Origin: Anaerolineae bacterium
GTDB taxonomy: Bacteria; Chloroflexota; Anaerolineae; Promineifilales; Promineifilaceae
NCBI GenBank assembly: GCA_030425205.1
Contig: JAUIAP010000012.1
Coordinates: 1-64,000, forward strand
Reading direction: 5' to 3'
DNA: 64,000 nucleotides
Shown here: piece by piece, positions 42,977-51,720 of the stretch
How the letters are laid out: each line of letters opens with the position of its first letter
How positions within the stretch are numbered: position 1 is the stretch's first letter
Position numbers and translations under genes: made by a program
Notes under the pieces: model-generated
Database searches by the model: none
What the model was told of the DNA's origin: nothing
The model's input: only the letters and a program-made list of their open reading frames with translations

Positions 42977-43026
42977 GAGCGCGGACGCCTCGTCCGTTTT
43001 TTGTGGCGGACGAGGCGTCCACGCTC
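42977..43026 (+). terminator. 20-bp-arm hairpin after cbpM
   Basis: Arms GAGCGCGGACGCCTCGTCCG (42977-42996) and a complement with one mismatch (43007-43026); the loop holds a T6 run. It ends 7 bp before the htrA start, so it either terminates the chaperone transcript or hides the htrA leader. The GGACGCCTCGTCC core looks like a mobile repeat. Confidence 0.65.
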
Positions 43027-43032
43027 TCAGTT

Positions 43033-44166
43033 ATGATGAAATGGTATTGGCTTTTATTGATTTTGATATTCGGTGGCTGTGGTCGCAATGAGTTGATTGC
43101 CTCAACAGCGACGCCGACCCCGTTGCCTTCCCCAACCGTTGCACCAACGGTGATCCCCCTCCCCGACGTGCTGCTCGAACCGATCGACGTTGAAGAAGAA
43201 TTAATCACCAACTTGTATGAGCGGGTCAGCCCGTCGGTGGTCAACATCACGGCGCGGGTGATTAGCTATGACATCTTCTTTGGCGCGATGCCGAATGAGG
43301 GGACGGGGTCGGGATTTGTGATCGATGAGGCAGGGCATATCGTGACGAACTGGCATGTTGTGGAAGGGGCAGAAAGTGTCGAAGTGACATTTTCGGACGA
43401 GACGACCGTTCCCGCGCAGATTCTGGGGGCAGATCCGCCGAATGATTTGGCGGTGTTGAAGGTAGATGTGTTGCCAGCGGAGTTGCATCCAGTTGAGTGG
43501 GGAAGTTCGGCCGATCTGCGTGTCGGACAACGTGCCATCGCTATCGGCAACCCATTTGGCCTTGAACGCACGCTCACAACAGGCGTGGTTAGCGCATTAG
43601 GCCGACCGCTGCAACTCGATAACGACCAATTCATCTTCGATGTCATTCAGACAGACGCGGCGATCAATCCGGGCAATTCGGGCGGACCGCTGCTTGACTC
43701 GCGCGGGCGCGTCATCGGGGTTAACACGGCGATTCGTGACGACGCACAGGGAATTGGCTTCACCATACCCGTCGATACGGTACGGCGCGTGCTGCCAGAC
43801 CTAATCGAGCTTGGCTATTATCGTCATCCGTGGACCGGCTTTTTGGGATATGACATTACGCCACAACTAGCTGAAATTTTGCAGCTCCCCGTCGAACGCG
43901 GCATCTTGGTGACACAGATTTACCGCGAGAGCCCTGCCCAACTGGCTGGCATCCGTGGCGCACAGCGGGAGGTAGTTATCGGCAATCGGCGCGTCTTGAT
44001 AGGTGGGGATATCGTCACGGCAATAGATGGGGAACCAATTGGTGGTTGGCAAGATTTACAGAAATTTTTGCAACTACAAGCGGTGGCGGAGCAGCGGGTC
44101 GTCGTCGATTTGCTGCGCGAAGGGCAGTCCGCACAAATCGAAATGACGCTCGGTATACAACCATAG
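43033..44166 (+). CDS. HtrA/DegP-type trypsin-like serine protease (lipoprotein)
   Basis: A 377-residue envelope protease. Lipobox FGGC with Cys16 anchors it; a Thr/Pro linker (24-46) leads to the S1C domain with His108 (TNWHVVEG), Asp138 (NDLAVLKV) and Ser216 (NPGNSGGPL). A PDZ domain follows from about 280 (GILVTQIYRESPAQLAGI, GGDIVTAIDGEPI). Degrades or refolds damaged exported proteins. Two adjacent ATGs (43033 and 43036) are equivalent; there is no clear ribosome site because the hairpin lies just upstream. Confidence 0.93.
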   Translation: MMKWYWLLLILIFGGCGRNELIASTATPTPLPSPTVAPTVIPLPDVLLEPIDVEEELITNLYERVSPSVVNITARVISYDIFFGAMPNEGTGSGFVIDEAGHIVTNWHVVEGAESVEVTFSDETTVPAQILGADPPNDLAVLKVDVLPAELHPVEWGSSADLRVGQRAIAIGNPFGLERTLTTGVVSALGRPLQLDNDQFIFDVIQTDAAINPGNSGGPLLDSRGRVIGVNTAIRDDAQGIGFTIPVDTVRRVLPDLIELGYYRHPWTGFLGYDITPQLAEILQLPVERGILVTQIYRESPAQLAGIRGAQREVVIGNRRVLIGGDIVTAIDGEPIGGWQDLQKFLQLQAVAEQRVVVDLLREGQSAQIEMTLGIQP

Positions 44167-44177
44167 CGAGGTTAAGC

Positions 44178-45965
44178 GTGACGCTTGAAATCGTCTTCAT
44201 TTTACTCATTCTCACGAGTGCGCTGGTGCTATTTATCAGTGAAAAGGTGCGTGCCGATGTGGTTGCGCTGCTGGTGACATTGGCGTTGATTTTGACTGGG
44301 CTGGTCACAGTTGATGAGGCGTTTCAGGGGTTTGCCAGCCCGGCCGTTGTGACGGTGTGGGCCGTTTTTATTATCAGTGGCGGATTGCAGCGGTCGGGGG
44401 TGGCCGATATGCTGGCGAAGCGATTGCTGCAACTGGCGGGGGACAGCACGCGCCGCCTGCTAATTTGGCTGATGGTGGCGGCAGGGGGTATGTCGGCGTT
44501 CATGAACAATATCGGCGCGGTGGCAATTTTGATGCCAGCCGTGATCAGCATCGGCCGAAAACGCAATATCCCCGTCTCGAAATTGCTCATGCCGCTCGCC
44601 TTTGCCGCCCTACTCGGTGGCAACATGACGCTGATCGGCACGCCACCAAACATTCTCGCCACCAGCTTGATGCAGGAACAGGGAATCGCACCATTTGGCT
44701 TTTTTGATTTTACGCCGACGGGCGTGATTGTGCTGGCGGTGGGGATGCTGTACATGTTGACGATTGGGCAAAAGTTGTTGCCAGATCGCAGCGTGGAAGG
44801 CGGCATTTCGGCCGAATATCCCGTCCGCGACTATTTGAGCGAGTTGACGATTTCGGCCGATTCTCCCCTGATCGGCAAGCGCATCGTAGAAAGCAATATC
44901 AATGATCGCTTTGATGTCAGCGTCATTCACGTCTCGCACGCGCTAGATCATGAGCGCGTCAGCTCACGCGATGAGGGGCAGCTACAAGTAGATGACGTGT
45001 TGCTTGTGCGGGGGAGACGCGCCAATTTGCTACAGATGCAGAAGGAGTTGCGATTAAAGCCAGTGGTGGGATTTTCGGCCGAAGATTGGCATCCCGAAGA
45101 CGATCCTGATGACCTTCATCTCGCCGAAATCACCTTTGCGCCCAACTCTAACTTTGAAAATTTGACGCTAGGCGAACTGCATTTCCGCGAAAAGTACAAC
45201 CTCTCCGTCTTGGCGATGCGCCACAACGGACGCGGCACAGTCAATAACCTGCGCGATAGACGGGTGCAGTTTGGTGACTCATTGCTGGTGCAAGGGGCAT
45301 CGAAAACGTTCAACTCTCTGCTGAACGACCCCGATCTGCTCGTCCTGGAGCGTCCTCAAATCGAACTGCGCCGCACTGAAAAAGCGCGGCTTGCCATTGC
45401 GATTTTGCTGGCTGTGTTGATTGTCGCCGCAACGGGCTGGCTGCACGTTTCCGCAACGATGTTGGCGGGCGCGTTGCTGATCGTTCTCACAGGCGTGCTG
45501 ACGATGGAGGAGGCGTATCGCGCCATTGATTGGAAAGCGGTTTTCCTGATCGCGGGCATGTTGCCACTTGGCACGGCGATGGAACAAACGGGTACGACAC
45601 AGCTAATTGCCGACCAAATTTTGCGCGTGACGGGCGATCTTAGCCCCGTCGTGACGCTCGGCACGCTCTTTGTCGTCACGGCGTTGTTAACGGAGGTTAT
45701 CTCCAACGCGGCCGCGACGGTGCTGCTCGTGCCAATTGCGATTGGGCTTGCGCTCAAGCTGGGACTCAATCCGCAACCGTTTGTGATGACGACCGTGATC
45801 GCCGCTTCAACGTCGTTCTTGATGCCGATTGGTCATCAGGTCAACGTCATTATCTTTGGCGCAGGTGGCTACAAGTTCTCTGACTATGCGAAGGTTGGCG
45901 TTTGGCTCAACCTATTGATGCTGTTAACGACGATGCTGATTGTGCCGCTGATCTGGCCGTTCTAG
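44178..45965 (+). CDS. SLC13/DASS-type permease with two RCK_C (TrkA-C) domains
   Basis: A 595-residue anion or dicarboxylate/sulfate permease. N-terminal helices from VTLEIVFILLILTSALVLFI; the NNIGAVAILMP and GNMTLIGTPPNILAT motifs and the late repeats TEVISNAAATVLLVPIAIGLALKLGL and STSFLMPIGHQVN are typical. Two TrkA_C domains occur in the middle (about 205-375: SPLIGKRIVESNINDRFDVSVIHV; FENLTLGELHFREKYNLSVLAM). GTG start at 44178 follows GAGG by 6 nt, 12 bp after htrA. The TAG stop is inside the terminal inverted repeat of the fold-back element that follows, so the native C-terminus may have been altered. Three or more TCGGCCGA copies. Confidence 0.9.
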   Translation: MTLEIVFILLILTSALVLFISEKVRADVVALLVTLALILTGLVTVDEAFQGFASPAVVTVWAVFIISGGLQRSGVADMLAKRLLQLAGDSTRRLLIWLMVAAGGMSAFMNNIGAVAILMPAVISIGRKRNIPVSKLLMPLAFAALLGGNMTLIGTPPNILATSLMQEQGIAPFGFFDFTPTGVIVLAVGMLYMLTIGQKLLPDRSVEGGISAEYPVRDYLSELTISADSPLIGKRIVESNINDRFDVSVIHVSHALDHERVSSRDEGQLQVDDVLLVRGRRANLLQMQKELRLKPVVGFSAEDWHPEDDPDDLHLAEITFAPNSNFENLTLGELHFREKYNLSVLAMRHNGRGTVNNLRDRRVQFGDSLLVQGASKTFNSLLNDPDLLVLERPQIELRRTEKARLAIAILLAVLIVAATGWLHVSATMLAGALLIVLTGVLTMEEAYRAIDWKAVFLIAGMLPLGTAMEQTGTTQLIADQILRVTGDLSPVVTLGTLFVVTALLTEVISNAAATVLLVPIAIGLALKLGLNPQPFVMTTVIAASTSFLMPIGHQVNVIIFGAGGYKFSDYAKVGVWLNLLMLLTTMLIVPLIWPF

Positions 45966-46168
45966 GTTCTGTTGACATTTGGTGTAGGGGCGAGGCAAAC
46001 GGTTTATGGTCTATTATTGGCGCGCTGTTTATGCCGTTTGTCTCACCCTTTTGTGCGTAAATGTTCCTCAAGGGCGAGATAAACGGCATTGAATTGTGCG
46101 CTAGTTGGGGCCACGCGCCGTTTACCTAGCCCCTACGTCTGATTTTGTGAAATGTCAACAAAACCTAG
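45962..46168. mobile_element. 207-bp fold-back MITE with TA-type ends
   Basis: Outer inverted repeats of 19 bp (CTAGGTTCTGTTGACATTT at 45962-45980 and its complement at 46150-46168, one mismatch). Two inner inverted blocks follow: 45984-46002 with 46118-46136 (17 of 19 matching) and 46031-46048 with 46072-46089 (16 of 18). So the whole element is a long imperfect palindrome without coding capacity. CTAG at both ends fits insertion at TA as for IS630/Tc1-type elements. It overlaps the stop codon of the permease gene. Confidence 0.8.
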
Positions 46169-46298
46169 CAAATGTTATAGTCCTTCAGACAATGGTTTTA
46201 GCCGTTGTTTTGGGATGTAGAAATCCTCAAAACCCAGCTAACGCGGCGCAAACCCACACGCCAACTGGCACAAGAATCAGCATATTTTGCCTGAAGTC

Positions 46299-47303
46299 AT
46301 GCTGTTCACTCACTATAGTAAAAGGGTGACACAGCTAACAGCAACTTCTCCCCTGCGTTATGTCAGTGACGCAGAACCCGGTTATCAACGACAACGTTAT
46401 GGACGCGGTTTTACCTACTACCATCCTGACGGTAAGCGCGTGCGGGATCGCAGTTTGCGTGATCGATTTGGCTCATTGGGCATTCCCCCCGCATGGCAGA
46501 GCGTTTGGATTTGCGTGGACGAATATGGGCATCTGCAATCGACGGGGCGCGATTCGGCCGAACGCAAACAGTACATCTACCACCCGCTTTGGCTATCCCT
46601 GCGCGAACAGCGCAAGTTCGACAAGCTTATCCAGTTTGGCGAAGCACTCCCTGCACTGCGCCAACAGGTTTCCCGCGATCTCGACACGCCCTATCGCTCC
46701 CGCCGCAACGTGCTCGCAACTGCTGTCGCGTTGATGGATGAGACGCTGATCCGCATCGGCAACGAGCAGTATGCTGCCGCGCACGGCACATACGGACTGA
46801 CGACACTTGAAAATGAACATGTCGATTTAGACAAGAGCAAAGTCACGCTCGATTTTGTGGGTAAGAGTGGCGTAGAGCATGAGATCAGCTTCAAGAATCG
46901 CAAACTCGCCAATCGGATTCGCAAGATTCAGGATTTGCCCGGTGAACGGCTGTTGCAATACGTCGATGATGCAGGGGATGTGCAGGGGGTAGATTCGGCC
47001 GATGTCAATGCCTATCTCCGCACGCAGATGGGCGACCAGTTCTCCGCCAAAGATTTCCGCACATGGGGCGGCTCTGTGCTGGCCTATGAGCTGTTATCCA
47101 CTGGCGAAATGGACACGACTGAAGCGATTAAACAGGTTAGCCAAGCGTTGGGCAACACCACTGCTGTCTGTCGCAAATACTATGTGCATCCCACTATTTT
47201 AGAGCGTGCCGATATGAACACCCTGCCCCGTATTGAAAATGAAGATGATGACCACTTAAAGCGGGCAGAGTTCGCCTTGCTTAAATTGTTGAAGGGCGAG
47301 TAA
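46299..47303 (+). CDS. DNA topoisomerase IB (poxvirus/bacterial type)
   Basis: A 334-residue type IB topoisomerase that nicks and reseals one strand through a 3'-phosphotyrosine. Visible: GYQRQRYGRGFTYYHPDGKRVRD, SLGIPPAWQSVWIC, STGRDSAERKQYIYHP, TYGLTTLENEHV, FVGKSGVEH, and KDFRTWGGSVLAY; the catalytic Tyr is Tyr295 in CRKYYVHP. Start ATG 46299 is taken as no good ribosome site marks the alternative TTG at 46287. It stands alone after the MITE. Confidence 0.94.
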   Translation: MLFTHYSKRVTQLTATSPLRYVSDAEPGYQRQRYGRGFTYYHPDGKRVRDRSLRDRFGSLGIPPAWQSVWICVDEYGHLQSTGRDSAERKQYIYHPLWLSLREQRKFDKLIQFGEALPALRQQVSRDLDTPYRSRRNVLATAVALMDETLIRIGNEQYAAAHGTYGLTTLENEHVDLDKSKVTLDFVGKSGVEHEISFKNRKLANRIRKIQDLPGERLLQYVDDAGDVQGVDSADVNAYLRTQMGDQFSAKDFRTWGGSVLAYELLSTGEMDTTEAIKQVSQALGNTTAVCRKYYVHPTILERADMNTLPRIENEDDDHLKRAEFALLKLLKGE

Positions 47304-47345
47304 ACCTCAAAGAAGTGAAACTTCTCAAACGTGGACAAGAGAATA

Positions 47346-47852
47346 ATGAAACCAAGAGAACCAATACCAAAACAAACGATCACACTTAGCGTCAACGAAC
47401 AGCAACACACAATTGCGATCGAACCGCGTCGCATCCTACTCGACGCGCTGCGCCACGACCTCGGTCTGACGGGAACAAAAAAGGTCTGTGCGATGGGTGA
47501 CTGCGGCGCGTGTACCGTGCATCTCGACGGGGAGGCGGTCTACAGCTGTCTCGTTCTCGGCGTGGAATGCGATGGGCGCGACGTAGCGACGATTGAAGGC
47601 GTCGCCGACGGCAACGACCTGCATCCGATTCAGCAAGCGTTTATCGAGTGCGATGCCTATCAGTGCGGCTACTGCACGGCGGGGCAGATCATGAGCCTCA
47701 AGGCACTGCTCGATCATAACGACGCACCCAACGAGAGTGACATCGTGCGCTCGGTCAGTGGCAATCTATGTCGCTGTGGGGCGTACCAAAATATCGTCAA
47801 GGCGGGTGTCGCGGCGGCCGAAAAGATGCAGGAGGCGCAAAATGGCAATTGA
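47346..47852 (+). CDS. Molybdenum hydroxylase 2Fe-2S subunit (CoxS/XdhC-small type)
   Basis: A 168-residue iron-sulfur subunit of a xanthine dehydrogenase/CO dehydrogenase-family enzyme. It has the plant-ferredoxin-type cluster CAMGDCGAC...YSC (about 48-70) and the second cluster QCGYCTAGQ with CRCGAY (about 107-150). Passes electrons from the Mo site to FAD. Start ATG 47346. The gene overlaps the large subunit start by 11 bp. Gene order small-large-medium is intact. Confidence 0.95.
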   Translation: MKPREPIPKQTITLSVNEQQHTIAIEPRRILLDALRHDLGLTGTKKVCAMGDCGACTVHLDGEAVYSCLVLGVECDGRDVATIEGVADGNDLHPIQQAFIECDAYQCGYCTAGQIMSLKALLDHNDAPNESDIVRSVSGNLCRCGAYQNIVKAGVAAAEKMQEAQNGN

Positions 47853-50157
47853 ACCATTGACCGTTGAAACAGAAGAAAAGAAAAAGGACGGCGAAAAGAA
47901 AACCGTCTTAACCATCCCGCGCCACAACGTTCCGCCAGTCTGGGCAGCGGACAAACAGTTTAACCTTGTCGGCAAGCCGCAACCGCGTGTAGAAGGGGTT
48001 GAAAAGGTGACGGGGCAGGCGCAGTATACGACCGACGTGCGCCGCACGGGTCAGCTTTACGGCGCAGTGTTACGCAGTCCACACCCCCACGCCAAAGTTA
48101 TCAGCATCGACACCAGCAAGGCGGAAGCGTTGAATGGTGTTCACGCGATCATCTCGCGCAACGATGCGTTTGACATCAAATGGTATCAGGAGAAGCTGCC
48201 GCTATTTGATGAGAAGGTGCGTTTTGTCGGGGATGAGGTGGCAGCGGTCGCGGCCGAATCAGAGGAGATCGCAGAGGACGCGCTACGCCTCATTGCGGTC
48301 GAGTATGAGGTGCTGCCGTTTGTGACCGACATGACAGAGGCGTTGGCGGAAGATGCGCCGGCGATTCATGCAGATGGCAATACGGTTGAAGAAGAAAGTA
48401 ATGAGCGTGGAGATTTTGCTGCTGGCTGGAATTCGGCCGATCATCAACTCACCCGCACCTACACCACCCAAGCAGCCATCCACAATCCGCTCGAACCACA
48501 CGCGACAACCGCCCACTGGCAGGGGGATGAACTACTCATCTATGAATCGACGCAGGGCATTTTTACCGTGCGCTCCGAAATCGCGGAGGCGGTGGGGTTG
48601 CCACAAAATCAGGTGCACGTCATCAAGCAGCACATGGGCGGCGGTTTTGGCGCAAAGCAGATCGCATGGAAACAGACTGTCTTTGCCGCCCTGCTCTCCA
48701 AAAAGACGGGTCGTCCCGTGCAGGTCGCGCTCGACCGTGAAGGGGAAACGCTGGCGGGTGGCAACCGCAATCCGACGCGCCAAACGGTGCGCTTGGGCAT
48801 AAACCAGGACGGCACGCTGACGGCAATTGGGGTTGAGGTGCTGGTCACCGCTGGCGCATACAGCACGGCGGGTGAGGCAAGCAATATCAGCGGACTTTTT
48901 GAGCATCTCTACAAATGTGAAAACGTCAAGACAACGACGATGCGCGTCTACACCAATGCGGGGCCAGCGGTCGCGTTCCGTGCGCCCGGCTATGCGGAGG
49001 CGTGTTTTGCGCTCGAATGCGCGATGGATGAACTAGCGCATGAGTTGGGCATCGACCCACTTGAACTGCGCGAAATCAACTACACCAAGCGCGACCAAAA
49101 ACAGGACAAGCCATGGTCGGCTCCCGATGGCCTTCGCCACTGCTATGAGCGCATCGATGAGGCATTTGGCTGGCGTTCGCGCAAAAAGCCAGCAGTTCAC
49201 GGCTCAAAACGACGCGGCTTCGGCCTTGCAGCACATGAGTGGCAAGCGGGGTCGGGTCAGCCACCCGCCTACGCATGGGTCAAGATCAACACCGATGGCA
49301 GCGTCGATGTCGTGACGGGAACGCAGGACATCGGGACGGGCAGCCGCACGATATTGGCGCAACTGGCGGCCGAAACGCTCGGCATCGGGATGAACAATGT
49401 GCGCGTGCAGCTTGGCGACACCGCCATGGGGCCACATGCGCCGACGAGCTCAGGCTCGTACACCACGCCGACGATGGCGCCCGCCGTGCGTGCCGCCGCG
49501 ATTGACGCGCGCGACCAGCTTTTGGAAGCGGCCGCAATGCTAATCGAGACGGAACCTGAAAATCTCGTCATCAAAGACGGGAAAATTTATGAAGCAGGTG
49601 ATGAGGCGAGCGGGGTCAAATTAAGCGAGGTAACAGGACGACTCGCGCCGCACATGATTCAGGGGCACGGCGCATATCACGCCTTGCCGAGCGACACGTC
49701 AATTCGCACCTTTAGCGCACAGTCTGCAGAGGTCGAGGTGGACACGTTGACGGGTGAGGTGACGGTGTTGCGCGTGGTTTCCGCGCCTGACTGTGGGCGG
49801 ATATTGAATCCACTGGCGGCCGAAAGCCAAGTCATTGGCGGTGTGACACAGGGGCTCGGGTTTGCCCTAACCGAAGCGCGCATACTCGACCATAGAATCG
49901 GCATTGTGCTAAATGCCGACTTGGAAGAGTACAAAGTACCAACCGTCGCCGATATGCCGACGATTACACATGCGGAGGTCAACGTCCCTGACCTCAACGC
50001 CAACACGACAGGCACAAAGGGGTTGGGTGAACTGCCACTGATCCCGACCGCGCCCGCGATTGCCAACGCAATTTACGACGCGATTGGCGTGCGGCTGACT
50101 GACCTGCCCATCACACGCCAGCGAATTGTAGAGGCACTAGAGGAGAAGAACGGATGA
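47842..50157 (+). CDS. Molybdenum hydroxylase large subunit (molybdopterin-binding)
   Basis: A 771-residue Mo-cofactor subunit: RVEGVEKVTGQAQYTTDVRR, VKQHMGGGFGAKQ-type motif (HVIKQHMGGGFGAKQ), FRAPGYAEACFALE, and the C-terminal GTKGLGELPLIPTAPAIANAI with the catalytic Glu in GELP. Family substrates include purines, aldehydes, CO and aromatics; the specific one is unknown. The AYRCSFR loop of CO dehydrogenase is not seen, so carbon monoxide is unlikely. The start at 47842 has GGAGG 7 nt upstream. Ends with ATGA overlap to the FAD subunit. Confidence 0.94.
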   Translation: MAIEPLTVETEEKKKDGEKKTVLTIPRHNVPPVWAADKQFNLVGKPQPRVEGVEKVTGQAQYTTDVRRTGQLYGAVLRSPHPHAKVISIDTSKAEALNGVHAIISRNDAFDIKWYQEKLPLFDEKVRFVGDEVAAVAAESEEIAEDALRLIAVEYEVLPFVTDMTEALAEDAPAIHADGNTVEEESNERGDFAAGWNSADHQLTRTYTTQAAIHNPLEPHATTAHWQGDELLIYESTQGIFTVRSEIAEAVGLPQNQVHVIKQHMGGGFGAKQIAWKQTVFAALLSKKTGRPVQVALDREGETLAGGNRNPTRQTVRLGINQDGTLTAIGVEVLVTAGAYSTAGEASNISGLFEHLYKCENVKTTTMRVYTNAGPAVAFRAPGYAEACFALECAMDELAHELGIDPLELREINYTKRDQKQDKPWSAPDGLRHCYERIDEAFGWRSRKKPAVHGSKRRGFGLAAHEWQAGSGQPPAYAWVKINTDGSVDVVTGTQDIGTGSRTILAQLAAETLGIGMNNVRVQLGDTAMGPHAPTSSGSYTTPTMAPAVRAAAIDARDQLLEAAAMLIETEPENLVIKDGKIYEAGDEASGVKLSEVTGRLAPHMIQGHGAYHALPSDTSIRTFSAQSAEVEVDTLTGEVTVLRVVSAPDCGRILNPLAAESQVIGGVTQGLGFALTEARILDHRIGIVLNADLEEYKVPTVADMPTITHAEVNVPDLNANTTGTKGLGELPLIPTAPAIANAIYDAIGVRLTDLPITRQRIVEALEEKNG

Positions 50158-51122
50158 TTGCATTTGAATATATTAAGGGGGATTCGGCCGAAACTATCCC
50201 CACCCAACTTTCTGACACGGTCCTCGCCTATGCGGGCGGCACAGATTTGCTGACGCGCATGAAGCTGGACATCACAACCCCTGAGAAGTTGATCGATGTG
50301 AAATCAGCCGATCTGCCCAGCGGCATCAGCGAAACTGAAGACGGCATCACCATCGGCGCACTAACGACGCTTTCCGAAATCGAAACAAGCGACTTACTGG
50401 CCGAAAAATACACATTGCTATGCGAAGCGGCTGGTCTCGCCGCCACGCCGCAGCTCCGCAATCGCGCCACGCTCGGCGGCAACCTGCTGCAACGTCCGCG
50501 CTGCTGGTACTACCGCAACAAACATATCGACTGCTGGCTCAAAGGTGGCAACGACTGCCCCGCCAAAGAGGGTCAAAACCAACTGCACGCCATCATTGAA
50601 GAAAGCCCGTGCTGCGCTGTCCATCCGTCCGATTTGGCGGGATGTCTACTTGCGCTCGATGCCAGCGTCACGCTGTGTGGCAAAGCGGGTGAACGGACGC
50701 TTTCACTGGCTGATTTTTTCGCCCCACCGACTGACAATCGCCGCCGCGAAACGGTCATTGAGGATGATGAGCTGATTTTGTCCATCACCATTCCAGCACT
50801 GCCCCACGGGACCCGCAGCACCTATCTCAAAGCGATGGATCGCAAAGTGTGGGCGTTTGCGCTGGTCGGCGTGGCGGCGGTGTTGCACGTCGAGCAGAAT
50901 GAGATCAAGGATGTGCGGCTGGTGCTAAACGGCGTGGCGAACGTGCCGTATAGATTGGAGGAGACGGAGACGGCGTTGTTGTATGAAGAGGCGACGGAGA
51001 AGGTTGTGGTGAAATCGGCCGAAAACGCCCTCACCGACGCGGAACCGCTCTCAAATAATCATTACAAAGTGACGCTGGCAAAACGACTGCTGCAACTTGC
51101 GCTAACCGATTTGCTGACGTAA
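50154..51122 (+). CDS. Molybdenum hydroxylase FAD-binding subunit
   Basis: A 322-residue medium subunit. The PCMH-type FAD domain has LAYAGGTDLLTRMK near 23-36 and TPQLRNRATLGGNLLQRPRCWYYRN near 101-125, then a CO_deh_flav_C domain. The RPRCWYYRNKHIDCWLKGGNDCPAKEGQNQ insertion with four Cys is characteristic of the 4-hydroxybenzoyl-CoA reductase/YagS-like branch and may hold an extra Fe-S cluster. Overlaps the large subunit by 4 bp; followed 15 bp later by the copper-storage-like gene. Confidence 0.93.
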   Translation: MIAFEYIKGDSAETIPTQLSDTVLAYAGGTDLLTRMKLDITTPEKLIDVKSADLPSGISETEDGITIGALTTLSEIETSDLLAEKYTLLCEAAGLAATPQLRNRATLGGNLLQRPRCWYYRNKHIDCWLKGGNDCPAKEGQNQLHAIIEESPCCAVHPSDLAGCLLALDASVTLCGKAGERTLSLADFFAPPTDNRRRETVIEDDELILSITIPALPHGTRSTYLKAMDRKVWAFALVGVAAVLHVEQNEIKDVRLVLNGVANVPYRLEETETALLYEEATEKVVVKSAENALTDAEPLSNNHYKVTLAKRLLQLALTDLLT

Positions 51123-51137
51123 CCATTGGAGAACAAC

Positions 51138-51479
51138 ATGAACATCGACACATCAACGATCCCAGAAAAGTACCGTGACTGCATCGAGGCGTGTATTCAG
51201 TGCGTGCTCGATTGCCAAAATTGTTTAGCAGAAATGTTGAACAAAGACAGCATGAATGATTGTCCCGCCTGCTGTATCGACTGCGCGGCGATTTGCCAGC
51301 TGTGCGTCGAGGCACTGGCGCGCGACAGCCGCATGGCCGCACAAATTTGCGAACTGTGCGCGACGATTTGCGACTACTGTGCTGACCAGTGCGGTGAACA
51401 CGACCACGATCACTGCCAGCGGTGCGCTGAAAGCTGCCGCCGCTGTGCGGAAAGCTGTCGCAAAATCGCCACCGCCTAA
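51138..51479 (+). CDS. Cysteine-rich four-helix-bundle copper-storage-like protein (Csp type)
   Basis: A 113-residue protein with Cys residues repeated in helix-type spacing, as in CIEACIQCVLDCQNC, CPACCIDCAAICQLC, CELCATICDYCADQC and CQRCAESCRRCAESC (about 20 Cys plus a few His). This is the Csp/DUF326 pattern, in which four helices line a core that holds many Cu(I) ions. Without a signal peptide it is cytosolic. GGAG precedes ATG 51138. Its 15-bp spacing behind the molybdenum hydroxylase genes suggests co-expression; a link with Mo/Cu cofactor chemistry is only inference. Confidence 0.85.
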   Translation: MNIDTSTIPEKYRDCIEACIQCVLDCQNCLAEMLNKDSMNDCPACCIDCAAICQLCVEALARDSRMAAQICELCATICDYCADQCGEHDHDHCQRCAESCRRCAESCRKIATA

Positions 51480-51720
51480 CCGCTTCACCAAGTTTCAGAG
51501 CGATCTAGGTCGCCCTGATTTCGATATTGACTGGAACATCTGCATGGCAGGGAGGGCGGCGCGGGCGGTTCGGCCGAATTGGTGCGCCAAACGCGCAGCA
51601 AATACGAAGCGTAATTAGTTTGCGTTCTCATCTAATATGAAGTATATGTAGGCTCGTTAACGCATCGTTTGCGTTGAAAACGCACGGTATGCCAACCATA
51701 ACGCGAGGTGAACGGTAAAG
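51480..51720. other. Intergenic region, no gene seen
   Basis: About 240 bp with a TCGGCCGA copy at 51570 and an AT-rich part near 51625-51660 that may contain the promoter for the SARP-type regulator. A GAGGTGAACGGT-type ribosome site lies just upstream of 51721. Confidence 0.4.

Noticed and set aside
46105-46329. 74-residue open frame after the permease
   Set aside because: Starts within the MITE and overlaps the topoisomerase start; no family features.
47842-50157. Carbon monoxide dehydrogenase large subunit
   Set aside because: The AYRCSFR active-site loop typical of CoxL is not visible, so only the general molybdenum hydroxylase family is claimed.
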